DNA from: Tubulinosema ratisbonensis
Lineage: Eukaryota; Microsporidia; Tubulinosematidae
Length of the DNA: 13,248 nucleotides
Assembly: GCA_004000155.1 (NCBI GenBank)
Contig: RCSS01000498.1
Coordinates: 1-13,248, forward strand
Reading direction: 5' to 3'
Shown here: positions 1 to 8,637 of the stretch, piece by piece
Layout: every line of letters starts with the position of its first letter
How positions within the stretch are numbered: position 1 is the first letter of the stretch
Made by a program: the position numbers and the translations under genes
Notes under the pieces: model-generated
Told to the model about the DNA's origin: nothing
The model's database searches: none
What the model saw: the letters and a program-made list of their open reading frames with translations, nothing else

Positions 1-925
1 CTGTGTTTAACTTTTTAAACATGAATTGGTAAAATTCCAAGATAATAATATTTTTAATAGTTTTTTGCTGCCTAAGTTTCTAAGTTAATGCAAAGATCTT
101 TCGGTTTGTATTTTATATAAAAAAATTTATGCCCATTTGCAAAAAACAAATACTAAAATTTTTTTGCACATAACTAGGTATATCACAAGATATTACACGC
201 CTACACTTACTGAAACTTTTCTTATATACTATACGGACTGTATACCTGTAACTTACTTGAAGGTCTCGGTTGAAATAAGTATCATAATAAGTTTAGACAA
301 CACTAATTGTGGAAGTATACAAACCTCTGTATACCAGAAGAGTGTCGCTATGGACTAAGAAAGTGTGCAGCCAGAGGAAATCAGAAGGATAAAAAATAAT
401 ATTAATAAAGTTTGCTAATTAGTTTTTATTTGAAAGAAAACTATTTAAACGGAATTAAATAAATATTATGACCCATTTTTTAACAATAAACAAAACAAAA
501 AAACTAATTTATTTCAAACTAACTATCAAACTTACAGGTCAATATCTTCCCTCATCCAGAGGTACATTAAGAATAGTCGAGGGCAGTCGGGTACGACAAT
601 AATAAAACAGAAACATCAAAAACGAAACCAAACATCTTGACTAAAAAATCATGTTTCAAGTACCATTTTATACTGCAAAAAACATTAGTACTTTTATAAT
701 TTCATTACATCAACTTGATTAAAAATTTTTTATTGATTTATTGCTTTAACTTAAATTTTATAAATCTTACATATCAGTATATTGTTTTAGAATTTAAAAA
801 TAAAATATTAAATTTTTAGAAAGATATTATTAATACCTGTTGATTAAAAAACCTATTTGACTATTCTTCCTTTTTCTTTTCTTTTTAAATTTTTTCAAAC
901 ACAAAAAAAGCCACATAACCAAAAC
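1..925. other. Gene-free AT-rich region
   Basis: No convincing gene was seen in these 925 bases. Most of the stretch is poly-A/T-rich. An island at about 140-400 is visibly richer in G+C than its surroundings and holds a 73-codon frame (137-358) with no domain I recognise; it could be a decayed LTR or element fragment, but I found no partner copy in the window. A second, smaller island lies at about 535-645. The retroelement frame of the next segment runs back only to the stop at 916-918, so nothing here belongs clearly to it. Confidence 0.5.
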
Positions 926-926
926 N

Positions 927-1509
927 AGTAGGTACAGGTAACATACTTAAATATCCTCAATTACTCTTAAACATTTTACATAACAGCGAAGAAATAAAAA
1001 TAATTAATTCTCTACAAGAAGAAAAGAAAGTTATAAGTCAATTTCAAGATGTATTCAAAACGGAAATCTCCGAGCTAAACTTATGTTTAAGTGGAACACA
1101 TTCTATTCACTTGACTGATAACTTACTAATAAAACAAAAGAATTTCAGAATCCCAGTAAATTATGAAAATGAGATTACAGAAGAAATTAAAAAAAATCTC
1201 AGGTTAGGAATTATAAGAGAATCAAAAAGTTCTTGGTCCTCAAGAGTAGTCCCGATTCTTAAACCAGACGGAAAAATAAGACTATGCATAGACTATCGCG
1301 CTTTAAATCAGCGCACAATAAAAGATAGCTATCCTTTGCTTTGTATCGCCGAGATAATTGACTCACTAGGTAAAGCCAAAATATTCTCAACCTTAGATGC
1401 AACATCAGGCTACTATCAAATAGCGCTAGAGGAAGACTCAAAACCTCTGACAGCTTTTTCTTGGAAAGGAGGACTATATGAATATAACCGATTGCCGTTT
1501 GGCCTATGT
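927..1509 (+). pseudogene. Ty3/gypsy Pol fragment A: N-terminal half of reverse transcriptase
   Basis: This is a fragment of a retrotransposon polyprotein, the reverse transcriptase that copies element RNA into DNA. One frame is open from just after the stop at 916-918 to the N at 1510, about 194 codons, with no start codon that makes sense. Visible in order are the pre-RT segment (FQDVFKTE, HSIHLTD), the RT fingers (LGIIRESKSSWSS, VVPILKPDGKIRLCIDYRALN) and palm motif A (STLDATSGYYQIAL), ending at LPFGLC just before motif B. The YxDD block, RNase H and integrase are missing. After 1510 the sequence jumps back to a pre-RT region of a different subfamily, so A is truncated there, biologically or by assembly. 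Its RT sequence clearly differs from B and B2; it could belong to the same family as C, which I cannot prove. The open frame suggests a fairly young copy. Confidence 0.85.
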
Positions 1510-1510
1510 N

Positions 1511-2600
1511 AATGGAACGATTCAATGTAATAGAAAATACAACAGATGAACAAATATTGATAGGAAATATGTCAGTAAAGAATTTGTTAAAAAACGGAGA
1601 TGACAAAATTCCGATAGTTTGTAAAATTGAAACAGGAAACAGCGAACCAGTAAACTGGAATAGGCCTCTACGAAGTTTACAAGATAAAATTGATTTGGAA
1701 AAAATAATTGAAGACCTAGAAAAAAGAGGAATCGTAGAAGAGAGTACCTCTCTTTGGCTAAATCCTGTTGTTATAGTACGAAAAAAGACCGGCAAAGTTC
1801 GGTTTTGTATTGACTTCAGAAGATTAAATGAGTTGGTGCAACAAGACAACTATGAGATACCGCGAATATCAGAATTGACACACAGCCTACATAATAAGCG
1901 ATTTTTTACAAGATTAGATCTGAAAGATGGCTTTTTTCAAATTGATATTAAACCCGAAGATCGAATGAAAACTGCCTTTTTTACTGGTAAGCGACTTATG
2001 CATTTTAAAAAGATGCCACAAGGCTATAAAAATAGTCCAGCAGTCTTCCAACGAGCAATGCACTATGTTTTGAGGGGATTAACAGGTATCATATGTCATG
2101 TTTATATTGACGATATTTTAGTCTTCGGTGAGACAAAGTCTGAACATGATTTGAACTTAAAACGTGTTTTAGAGCGTTTACAAAAATACAATTTAGAAGA
2201 AAATAGAGAAAAACGTAAAGAATGTGTAGAATCTATAGATTTTCTTGGGTTTAGAATAGAGTATAATAAAATAAAGCCCTGCATAATTAGAACTTAAGGA
2301 ATTTTAGAATATAAAGAACCTAGAACGAAAAAAGAATTACAACGATTTATAGGTATAGTTAACTACGATCGTATATTTATTAAGGACATGACTAAGCATT
2401 TAAGTATATTTTATAAACTCTTAGAGCAGAATGAAAAGTTTATTTGGACTAAATATCACAGTGAAAAATTTAAAGATTTAAAACAAAAATGGTGTGAAGA
2501 ACTCGAGCTTAGAATGCCAGATTTCTCTAAGGAATTTACGCTCGAGTCAGATGCTTCACAGATTGGATTAGGTGCCTGCCTTAAACAAAACGAATGTCCA
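1511..2600 (+). repeat. Direct repeat, copy 1 of 2 (retroelement family B)
   Basis: It is collinear with 3929-5018 at a constant offset of 2418 bases, with no insertion or deletion noticed in over 1 kb. By hand count identity is about 91% over 1511-1860, about 97% over 1861-2297 and about 90% over 2298-2537. Homology fades near 2595, before the N at 2612. Confidence 0.9.
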
Positions 2601-2611
2601 ATAGCATATGT
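1511..2611 (+). pseudogene. Ty3/gypsy Pol fragment B: reverse transcriptase to start of RNase H
   Basis: This fragment is a near-complete RT domain plus the first part of RNase H. The frame runs from the N at 1510 to about 2611 with one in-frame stop, TAA at 2295-2297. Motifs in order: fingers (VRFCIDFRRLNEL), motif A (RLDLKDGFFQIDI), motif B (MPQGYKNSPAVFQ), catalytic YIDD at 2103-2114, FLGF, the connection motif (RFIGIVNYDRIFIKD, where the family normally has NYY) and the RNase H start (ESDASQIGLGACLKQ). The catalytic Asp pair is intact. There is no gag, protease or integrase. It matches B2 collinearly with a constant offset of 2418 bases, so the two are copies of one family. The frame breaks at the N at 2612, where segment C restarts at an earlier point of the polyprotein. 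Apart from the one nonsense codon this copy is well preserved. Confidence 0.88.
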
Positions 2612-2612
2612 N

Positions 2613-3587
2613 GGTAAATTTTTCTGGTATAACAGCTCCTTTATGTGACTTACTAAAAGAAGAAACAAAGAAGAGCACTAGACTTATAAGGTGGGATTCT
2701 CGTTCAGACAAATCTTTTGACCAAATAAAAAAACATATAGAAGAAATCTCATATGGAATCAGCCAGATCTTGAAAAAGAATTCATTGTAACTACAGACGC
2801 TTCAAATCAAGCAATAGCAGGAATTCTATCACAAAAAAAACAATGTTGGCAAAAAGTTCTAATTTACGCCTTTTAAAGAAGTTAGATACACCTCAAAAAA
2901 ATTATTCGATTACAGACAAAGAACTTTTGGCTGTTGTTAAGACGTTGGAACGTTTTAGACATTATCTATTGGGTAGGCTATTTGTATTGAAAACTGACCA
3001 CAAAGCATTAGAGTATATCTGGACAGCAAAGAACGTAAATTCGAGACTAATGCGCTGGTCTTTGAAACTGCAGGAGTACACATTTAAAATACAATATATC
3101 AAAGGAGAGTGCAACATAGCGGATAGTTTAACAAGATTTCATTCTGTTTTAAGTATTCAAAAAATAAATTCTAGAATAAAATTAGTAACAGAAAAGGTGA
3201 AAAAAATAATATTCTTTAAGAATATCACATATTTTCGGGGCAAGGCTCTGTCAGCAACATGAATTTTTTATAAGAAAAAAATACAGATGGCAAGGTTTGA
3301 ATAAGGATATAAAAGAATTTATAAGGCACTGTAAAACATGTACATTGTCTGGACATGAGTTGATAAATACTAAAAATAGAATTATAAAAACCATTAGACC
3401 TAATTAAATGTGGAAAGTGGATTTAATAGGTAGAATACAGAGTAGAAATATTAATAAATTTATATTTATTGCTATTGACCATTACACAAAATGGATAGAA
3501 ACAAGAATAATCTCATCGAAAGACTCTGAAACAGTTTTGAAATGCATTAAAGAATTGATTATCTACAAACATGGTATTCCGAGTTCC
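2613..3587 (+). pseudogene. Ty3/gypsy Pol fragment C: connection, RNase H and partial integrase
   Basis: This fragment covers the RT connection (GITAPLCDLLKE), RNase H and the N-terminal part of integrase, the enzyme that inserts element DNA into the host. RNase H is seen in two frames: KEFIVTTDASNQ near 2778, then KNYSITDKELLAVVKTLERF and LKTDHKALEYI from about 2890. The integrase zinc-binding end shows CKTC near 3330. The core starts at 3408 (WKVDLIGRI, with the first catalytic Asp, then IAIDHYTKW) and stops at HGIP, just before the block holding the second Asp. Damage is clear: frameshifts near 2748, 2870 and 3258, and a TAA at 3405-3407. After the N at 3588 the sequence jumps to a gag zinc knuckle. 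RNase H and integrase differ strongly from those of D, so C represents another family, perhaps that of A. Confidence 0.85.
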
Positions 3588-3588
3588 N

Positions 3589-5038
3589 TTAGATGATGAT
3601 AAAAATAAAACACAATGTTATAAATGTAAGCAATGGGGTCATTATAGCACTTCATGTCCAGATAAAGAAAAAGCAAACAAACTCAAAGTAATAAAAGAAA
3701 CAGAGATAAATTCTATTATAGATGTTAGAAAGTTTAAATTAGAAAATATAACTTTTAAAGCGAGTTTTGATACTGGAGCAGCGGAGTCTGTCATTACAAG
3801 TAAGTGTTTAGAGCACATAAAAAACAAGAAGTTATGAAAACAAAAAAGGTATTTAAATTGATAAATGGACAAGATGTTAATCTTAAAAGACAAATTGATT
3901 TAGAATTGATATACGCCAACAAAAATGTAATGAAACGATTTAATGTAATAGAAAATACAACATATAAACAAATATTGACAGGAAATATGTCAGTAAAGAA
4001 TTTGTTAAAAGACAGAGATGACAAGATTACAATAGTTTGTGCAATTGAAACATGAAACAACGAACCAGTAAACTGGAATAGGCCGCTACGAAGTTTACAA
4101 GATAAAATTGATTTAGAAAAAATAATTGAAGACCTAGAAAAAAGAGGGATCGTAGAAGAGAGTACCACTCTTTTGCTAAATCCTGTTGTTATAGTACGAG
4201 AAAAGACTGGCAAAGTTCGGTTTTGTATTGACTTCAGAAGTTCTAATGAGTTAGTGCAACAAGACAATTATGAGATATCGCGAATATCAGAATTGACACA
4301 CAGCCTACATAACAAGCGATTTTTTACAAGATTAGATCTGAAAGATGGCTTTTTTCAAGTTGATATTAAACCCGAAGATCGAATGAAAACTGCCTTTTTT
4401 ACTGGTAAGCGACTTATGCATTTTAAAAAGATGCCACAGGGCTATAAAAATAGTCCAACAGTCTTCCAACAAGCAATGCACTATGTTTTGAGGGGATTAA
4501 CAGGTATCATATGTCATGTTTATATTGACGATATTTTAGTCTTCGGCGAAACAAAGTTTGAACATGATTTGAACTTAAAACGTGTTTTAGAACGTTTACA
4601 AAAATACAATTTAGAAGAAAATAGAGAAAAACGTAAAGAATGTCTATAATCTATAGATTTTCTTGGGTTTAGAATAGAGTATAATAAAATAAAGCCTTGC
4701 ATAATTAGAACTTAAGGGTTTTTATAATATAAAGAACCTAGAATGAAAAATAAATTACAATGATTTATTGGTATGGTTAACTATGATCATATATTTATCA
4801 AGGACATGACTAAGCATTAAAGTATATTTTATAAACTTTTAGAGCAGAATGAAAAGTTTATTTAGACTAAATATCACAGTAGAAAATTTAAAGATTTTAA
4901 ACGAAAATGGTGTGAAGAAGTCGAGCTTAGAATGCAAGATTTCTCTAAATAATTTACGCTCAAGGCAGATGCTTCACAGATTGGATTAGGTGCCTGCGTT
5001 AAACAAAAAGGGTTTTCAAAAGCTTATATTTCAAGAAC
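3589..5038 (+). pseudogene. Ty3/gypsy Gag-Pol fragment B2: zinc knuckle, protease, reverse transcriptase
   Basis: This is the second copy of the B family and extends further 5' than B. It opens with a Gag nucleocapsid zinc knuckle, CYKCKQWGHYSTSC (C-x2-C-x4-H-x4-C, 3616-3657), which binds RNA, then an aspartic protease core (FDTGAAESVI, active-site Asp codon 3769-3771). A frameshift near 3830 moves the reading to the RT frame. RT motifs include RLDLKDGFFQVDI, MPQGYKNSPTVFQ and YIDD at 4521-4532. In-frame stops: TGA 4053, TAA 4647, TAA 4713, TAA 4725, TGA 4761, TAA 4818, TAG 4863 and TAA 4950. The palm between 4056 and 4646 is free of stops, while the thumb and connection are riddled with them. 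From 4953 the frame is open again and passes through the N at 5039 into D in phase, so B2 plus D may be one element. It cannot make a working polyprotein. Confidence 0.88.
3929..5018 (+). repeat. Direct repeat, copy 2 of 2 (retroelement family B)
   Basis: This is the partner of 1511-2600. It carries eight in-frame stops against one in copy 1; the TAA at 4713-4715 lies at exactly the same place as the TAA at 2295-2297 of copy 1. The uneven divergence is described under copy 1. Confidence 0.9.
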
Positions 5039-5039
5039 N

Positions 5040-5964
5040 TTGCAAAANCATGAGAAGAACTATAGTATAACAGAACGAGAGGTATTAGCCGCATTATNNG
5101 GTATGGAANANTTTGAATATTTTCTTATAGNTAGAAAATTTGTGTTAGAAACAGATCACAAAGCACNTGAGCAGTTGAAAACAAAATTGGAGTTTGGGTC
5201 AGCTAGGGTAAANAGATGGTTCAGCAGATTAGAACGATTTNATTTTNAAATAAAATATATAGNAGGAAAAAATATTGCAGTATCTGATGNGTTAAGCCGT
5301 AGTGTAAATAGNATAAATGAAATAAATCGAGAAATAGGTNAAAAGAAAAAAATAGTTTTANAAACACATTATAAATTATTTCATCGTAAAAACATTATGA
5401 AAAACTTAAAAGACATGGGAATTAAAATCACAAAAAAGGAACNTNAAGATTGCCNTAANACGTGTGAAATTTGTATAAGAAAAGATGTANAACTGAATAA
5501 NGGAGNAAAGTTNATTAAAACANTAAGGNCCGGGGAGNTTATGGCCTTTGATATATTAGAAATAGATNAAAAGAATCTTATCTTGTTAGNAATCGATTAT
5601 TTCNCTNGAAAGTTNTTTGGAAAACATGTTACATCAAAANACGCCAATAAAATAGTNAAATTCTTAGAAGAAACATACAGCATATTTCCGTTTGAAACTA
5701 TTATCACAGATAATGGAAAGGAATTTTGCAATATAAAAGTAAATCAATTTATTAAATCNAAAANCATTGTGCNAAAGNTAGCTATANCTCACTACCACAA
5801 GAACAATGGNCGCATCGAAAGAGTCAACAGAACGATCAGAGATGNGGTTAAAAAATNTGGACAAGCTGTAAGATTTAAATTAGCTANAATATTAGAAGTA
5901 TACAANAATGCAATANATAGAGGAATAAATATGAGCCCGAATGAAGCAGTAAGAGAAGAAAATC
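5040..5964 (+). pseudogene. Ty3/gypsy Pol fragment D: RNase H and integrase, with many ambiguous bases
   Basis: This fragment carries the later half of RNase H (EKNYSITEREVLAAL, FVLETDHKA, RWFSRLERF) and most of an integrase. The integrase zinc-binding region shows HYKLFH and, further on, CEIC. The catalytic core has all three acidic positions: Asp in MAFDILEID, Asp in ITDNGKEF and Glu in RIERVNRTI, and the domain ends near MSPNEAVREE. The frame is open throughout and in phase with the end of B2, though about 45 Ns scattered over it could hide stops. The last few codons after the N at 5965 are probably not part of it, because the DNA there reads as gag-like on the other strand. The Ns suggest a consensus of several similar copies or poor coverage. 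It is called a fragment because no gag, protease or RT of comparable quality precedes it. Confidence 0.8.
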
Positions 5965-5965
5965 N

Positions 5966-6367
5966 AGTAATTTACTACTAGTTTCTTAAACTCACGCCAG
6001 TCCTGTGGTAACTGATTTTCTATTCCTATCTCGTAAACCACACCTTCATTTCATCTGAACCATTATACACAACTTCATTCATTTTAGATCTTATGCTTTT
6101 GTTTTCAAATCCATCATTGCCCTCAATTAAGAATAACTCTAGCAAAACCTTCTTTTCCAACATATTCTTTCTAAATATACTCCTTTGTGATCTATTGGCG
6201 GTCGAATGCACACTTAAACTAATATTATTTTTTGTTAATTTCTCTTGTTACATTATCCTACTGTTATTCGGATCATCTTCTGGTATCTTTTTACCAGGGT
6301 TGGATGCCTTGTTGGCCCTAGTCACTTTGTGTCTAGGAGTGTAAAGAATATAAAATTGAGAATGCAT
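5966..6367 (-). pseudogene. Gag-like retrotransposon fragment in opposite orientation
   Basis: I do not recognise this with certainty. From an ATG at 6367 one minus-strand frame runs to 6026 (113 codons) with a single TAA at 6250-6248. After a frameshift near 6030 a second frame continues to the N at 5965 with ENQLPQDWREFKKLVV. The start is basic (TPRHKVTRANK), followed by an acidic patch (IPEDDPN), then FLIEGNDGFENKSIR and the Trp-rich DWREFKK stretch. This resembles the N-terminal and capsid part of a Ty3/gypsy Gag, which packages element RNA. No zinc knuckle is present. The first 22 codons lie inside the inverted repeat arm and have a damaged counterpart on the + strand from 8783 (stop at codon 4). 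It could be chance coding in a transposon terminus; the length of the coherent frame and its residue mix argue mildly against that. Confidence 0.45.
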
Positions 6368-6515
6368 GATTTATTTAAAACTTTCCTTTAAATATCTTTA
6401 AAAAGAACAATATGCCAATCCCTTTTCGGCTTTGTTCTATTACTCCTTTTCTTCTAAAAAAGGAGAACTAGGATCAACGTATACAACAATTGTATATCTA
6501 TATTTTTAAATTTCA
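6302..6515 (+). repeat. Left arm of long inverted repeat
   Basis: The reverse complement of 8638-8851 aligns along about 213 bases. The best core is a run of 17 or more identical bases around CCCTAGTCACTTTGTG (near 6318-6334). By hand, identity is about 83% over the outer 90 bases and roughly 70% further in. The arm also holds a small hairpin, CTCCTTTT (6443-6450) facing AAAAGGAG (6458-6465), which is not kept in the other arm. Confidence 0.8.
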
Positions 6516-6806
6516 AAATAAATATTTATAAACTATTAGGTAGTATGACTTTAGCAGCTTATTTGAAACTAGACCCTTCTCTTGTTATATATAAAAAATT
6601 AAAATAAATTTACAAAGAAATACTAAATGTCAATATTTAAATCACAAGAAAGGGTAAAAAATTCTTGATTGTCATTGTTTATTTAATTTTAAAAAATGTC
6701 AAAGAAATTTTTAGATGACGTTTGAGATATTTTTTTGACCCTTTTCTATCAATTTAACAATTTTTATAAAATTGCTATGGGGTGTATATTTTTTATAATC
6801 ACCGGA

Positions 6807-6872
6807 AAAAAGATCACATAATATAATTGATTTTTTTTTGTAAATCAACCAATCATATTATGTGATCTTTTT
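6807..6872. repeat. Long near-perfect palindrome (stem-loop)
   Basis: An 18-bp arm (6807-6824, AAAAAGATCACATAATAT) is perfectly complementary to 6855-6872. The inner parts (AATTGATTT against AAATCAACCAATC) extend the pairing imperfectly around a T-rich loop. It could be a tiny hairpin or MITE-like relic, a recombination scar, or a transcript 3' structure. No coding is nearby. Confidence 0.85.
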
Positions 6873-7020
6873 GAGTTTAAAATAAAAAGCTTAATTTTAT
6901 TGGCGTAAAATATTAAAACGAATTATTCAATGTAGTTCAAAAAAAATGTATCATGTAAAGCACATTCTATGTTCTCAAACCACATCCAGAATTTCCTTCT
7001 AAATAATGTGTTAGCATTTT

Positions 7021-7087
7021 CTTAGGTAGAGTGCAGGGGTGGGTTTTAGCGGGTGAAAGGCTCGCAGTATCTTGAGCTATACCTAAG
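7021..7087. other. Possible structured RNA or folded element
   Basis: This 67-base island is much richer in G+C than its surroundings. Its ends pair perfectly, CTTAGGTA (7021-7028) with TACCTAAG (7080-7087), and an inner GCTC (7060-7063) pairs with GAGC (7074-7077). Immediately downstream CATATT and AATATG (7097-7112) form another small hairpin. The size and closed ends are tRNA-like, but neither strand has a usable T-arm or D-loop GG. Strand and function are unknown. Confidence 0.3.
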
Positions 7088-7440
7088 TATGGGAAACATA
7101 TTTTACAATATGTCTCCGTCGACTAGGTATAAATACTCTTATAAAGAAGGTATAGCGAAAAGATCTCCGTATGGATTTCACATCCCTAGGCAACAAAAAA
7201 AAACATTTCCTTAGGTTCAATATATTTGAACTTTTTTCTAATTTATGGCCTAAATTAAGTCTTATTTTTTAATTCAAACGATGTCTTCTTCGCCTCTAAG
7301 TTTTTAAATTAGCAAAGATAAGCTATAAGCGAAGTTTAAATAACGAGGCTAAAACATTATGCTATCTTTCATATACATTGTTATTATTATAATATTAGTA
7401 TAGATAATAAATCTACTCTGCCTAAAACTGTGTGAAAATT

Positions 7441-8518
7441 TTACATCTGACATGTTTTATATAAAGTTTTTAAAAAATCTATATAGATTTCTGTGAGTTT
7501 ATCTTGAAAGTTTATGTGATTTATTAAATCATTAAATGTGCTAAAAATTTTTTAAAATTTTACATAAGAAAGGCAAATTATTGTTTTTGTAAATCCTTTC
7601 ACGTTTAAAGATGGTTGGTAATTAGTTTTTAATCCCGATTCATTTATTCTTCTGATAATGGTCTGTCCCCAATGAAATTGACATCCTGAGATGTTAAAAT
7701 GGGGATATGTCGATATTTTATTTGAAATAGGAGCCATTTTGAAATCTTATTTAATAATTTAGGGCTAAAAGGTCTTATCATCTGATTAAATAATTTAAAT
7801 AAATTAGCATATGCTTCTTTCCTATTATTTTTAAAAATAGCAAAAAGAGCAGGAGATACGCGTGAGCGCTTAATAAAAGCAACCGTATATAATTGATAAT
7901 ACGGTTTTGGAACAACTTTAAATGTTTCACCAATAAAACAGATCTCATAAATGCGTAATTATCTTGGCATTGACAAAGAAAAAAAAATTAAGTTATGTTT
8001 TCATCTAGAAAATGCTCCCTATAAATATCTACATGATTACAAAAAAACTGTTCATTCAAATGGGTTCTTAAAAATCTGCTGCTTATTTTTATAATAGTAT
8101 CGATGACTTCTGATTAATTAATGATGACCTCTAACTTCTTGATGTCTTATATAAGCTATCAAAAATTCCAACCTCAGTGATAGTCATATGATTAGCTCGT
8201 CTATTGACACTATTTACTACGACATTTCGTGGTAAATCTTTTGTAATCTTAATTAATTCTTTCATATTATAGAGATAAAGTTTTTTTAACTGTAAATATA
8301 TTAGCTAAATGATTACGTTGTCTATAATACCAAAAGTTAAATTATTGTAATTGATTTAAACATTACTGGTAGACGTGGTGCGCATGATTTTCTATATAAT
8401 TTTATTTTTGTTTGTTGTTTATAATATGCCTTTTCTTATAGATATAATTGTTACTGCTTATAAAACATAAGACTTGAAAATGTTTTAATACTGATAATTT
8501 ATTTAATCTTGGCTTCAT
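7441..8518 (-). pseudogene. Mutator-like (MULE) transposase pseudogene
   Basis: This is a relic of a DDE transposase that cuts and moves a Mutator-type element. It must be read through about five frameshifts. From an ATG at 8518 a 38-codon frame (FISSNNYIYKKRHI) leads, after a stop at 8404, to YRKSCAPRLPVM and WYYRQRNHLANIF, which resemble a FLYWCH zinc finger with Cys and His ligands. A middle piece (8265-8134) reads KELIKITKDLPRN. The core follows at about 7955-7745: FIGETFKVVPKPYYQLYTV and SPALFAIFKNNRKEAYANLF, equivalent to the family's DGTFKVVPK...LFAL block with the catalytic Asp lost. Next comes DFKMAPISN (family DFE), the diagnostic GCQFHWGQTIIRRINESGL near 7690-7630, and a tail (LSYV, then IYIDFLKTLYKT) fading near 7441. 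No intact protein is possible. Confidence 0.8.
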
Positions 8519-8637
8519 ACCTTTATAAAATTTTTAGTATTTAAGGCTGTTTTATGAGGGATTTTTGGAAAGGATGATTTATTATTTAGAATTAAATCAT
8601 TATTTTTTTTACAGTTACAAATAATTTTTTCTTATGT

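Larger units (their letters stand above)
6516..7440. other. Non-coding interior with palindromes
   Basis: No coding sign was seen on either strand over about 900 bases. It holds the palindrome at 6807-6872 and the folded G+C-richer island at 7021-7087. Short words built on CCTAGG or CCTTAGG recur at 7021-7215. Confidence 0.5.

Noticed and set aside
137..358. 73-codon open frame as a gene
   Set aside because: No recognisable domain, no C-run before the start, and similar length is expected by chance in this island.
2843..3262. Independent 139-codon gene starting at ATG 2843
   Set aside because: The frame is the middle of an RNase H domain; the ATG lies in out-of-frame sequence created by the frameshift near 2870.
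1259..4702. Minus-strand open frames opposite the RT regions (1259-1849, 2102-2284, 3794-4267, 4520-4702)
   Set aside because: They are antisense to strongly conserved RT motifs and recur in both repeat copies only because the sense strand is duplicated.
927..5964. A single full-length Ty3/gypsy element
   Set aside because: RT occurs three times, RNase H sequence four times and integrase twice, in an impossible order with abrupt jumps at Ns.
6093..6344. 83-codon plus-strand frame rich in hydrophobic residues
   Set aside because: It is antisense to the gag-like minus frame, whose residue composition is more protein-like; the hydrophobic run reflects T-rich DNA.
7021..7087. tRNA gene on either strand
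   Set aside because: The closing stem and, on the minus strand, a GCTC...GAGC arm look tRNA-like, but there is no T-arm with a TTC-type loop, no GG in the D-loop and no sensible anticodon arm.
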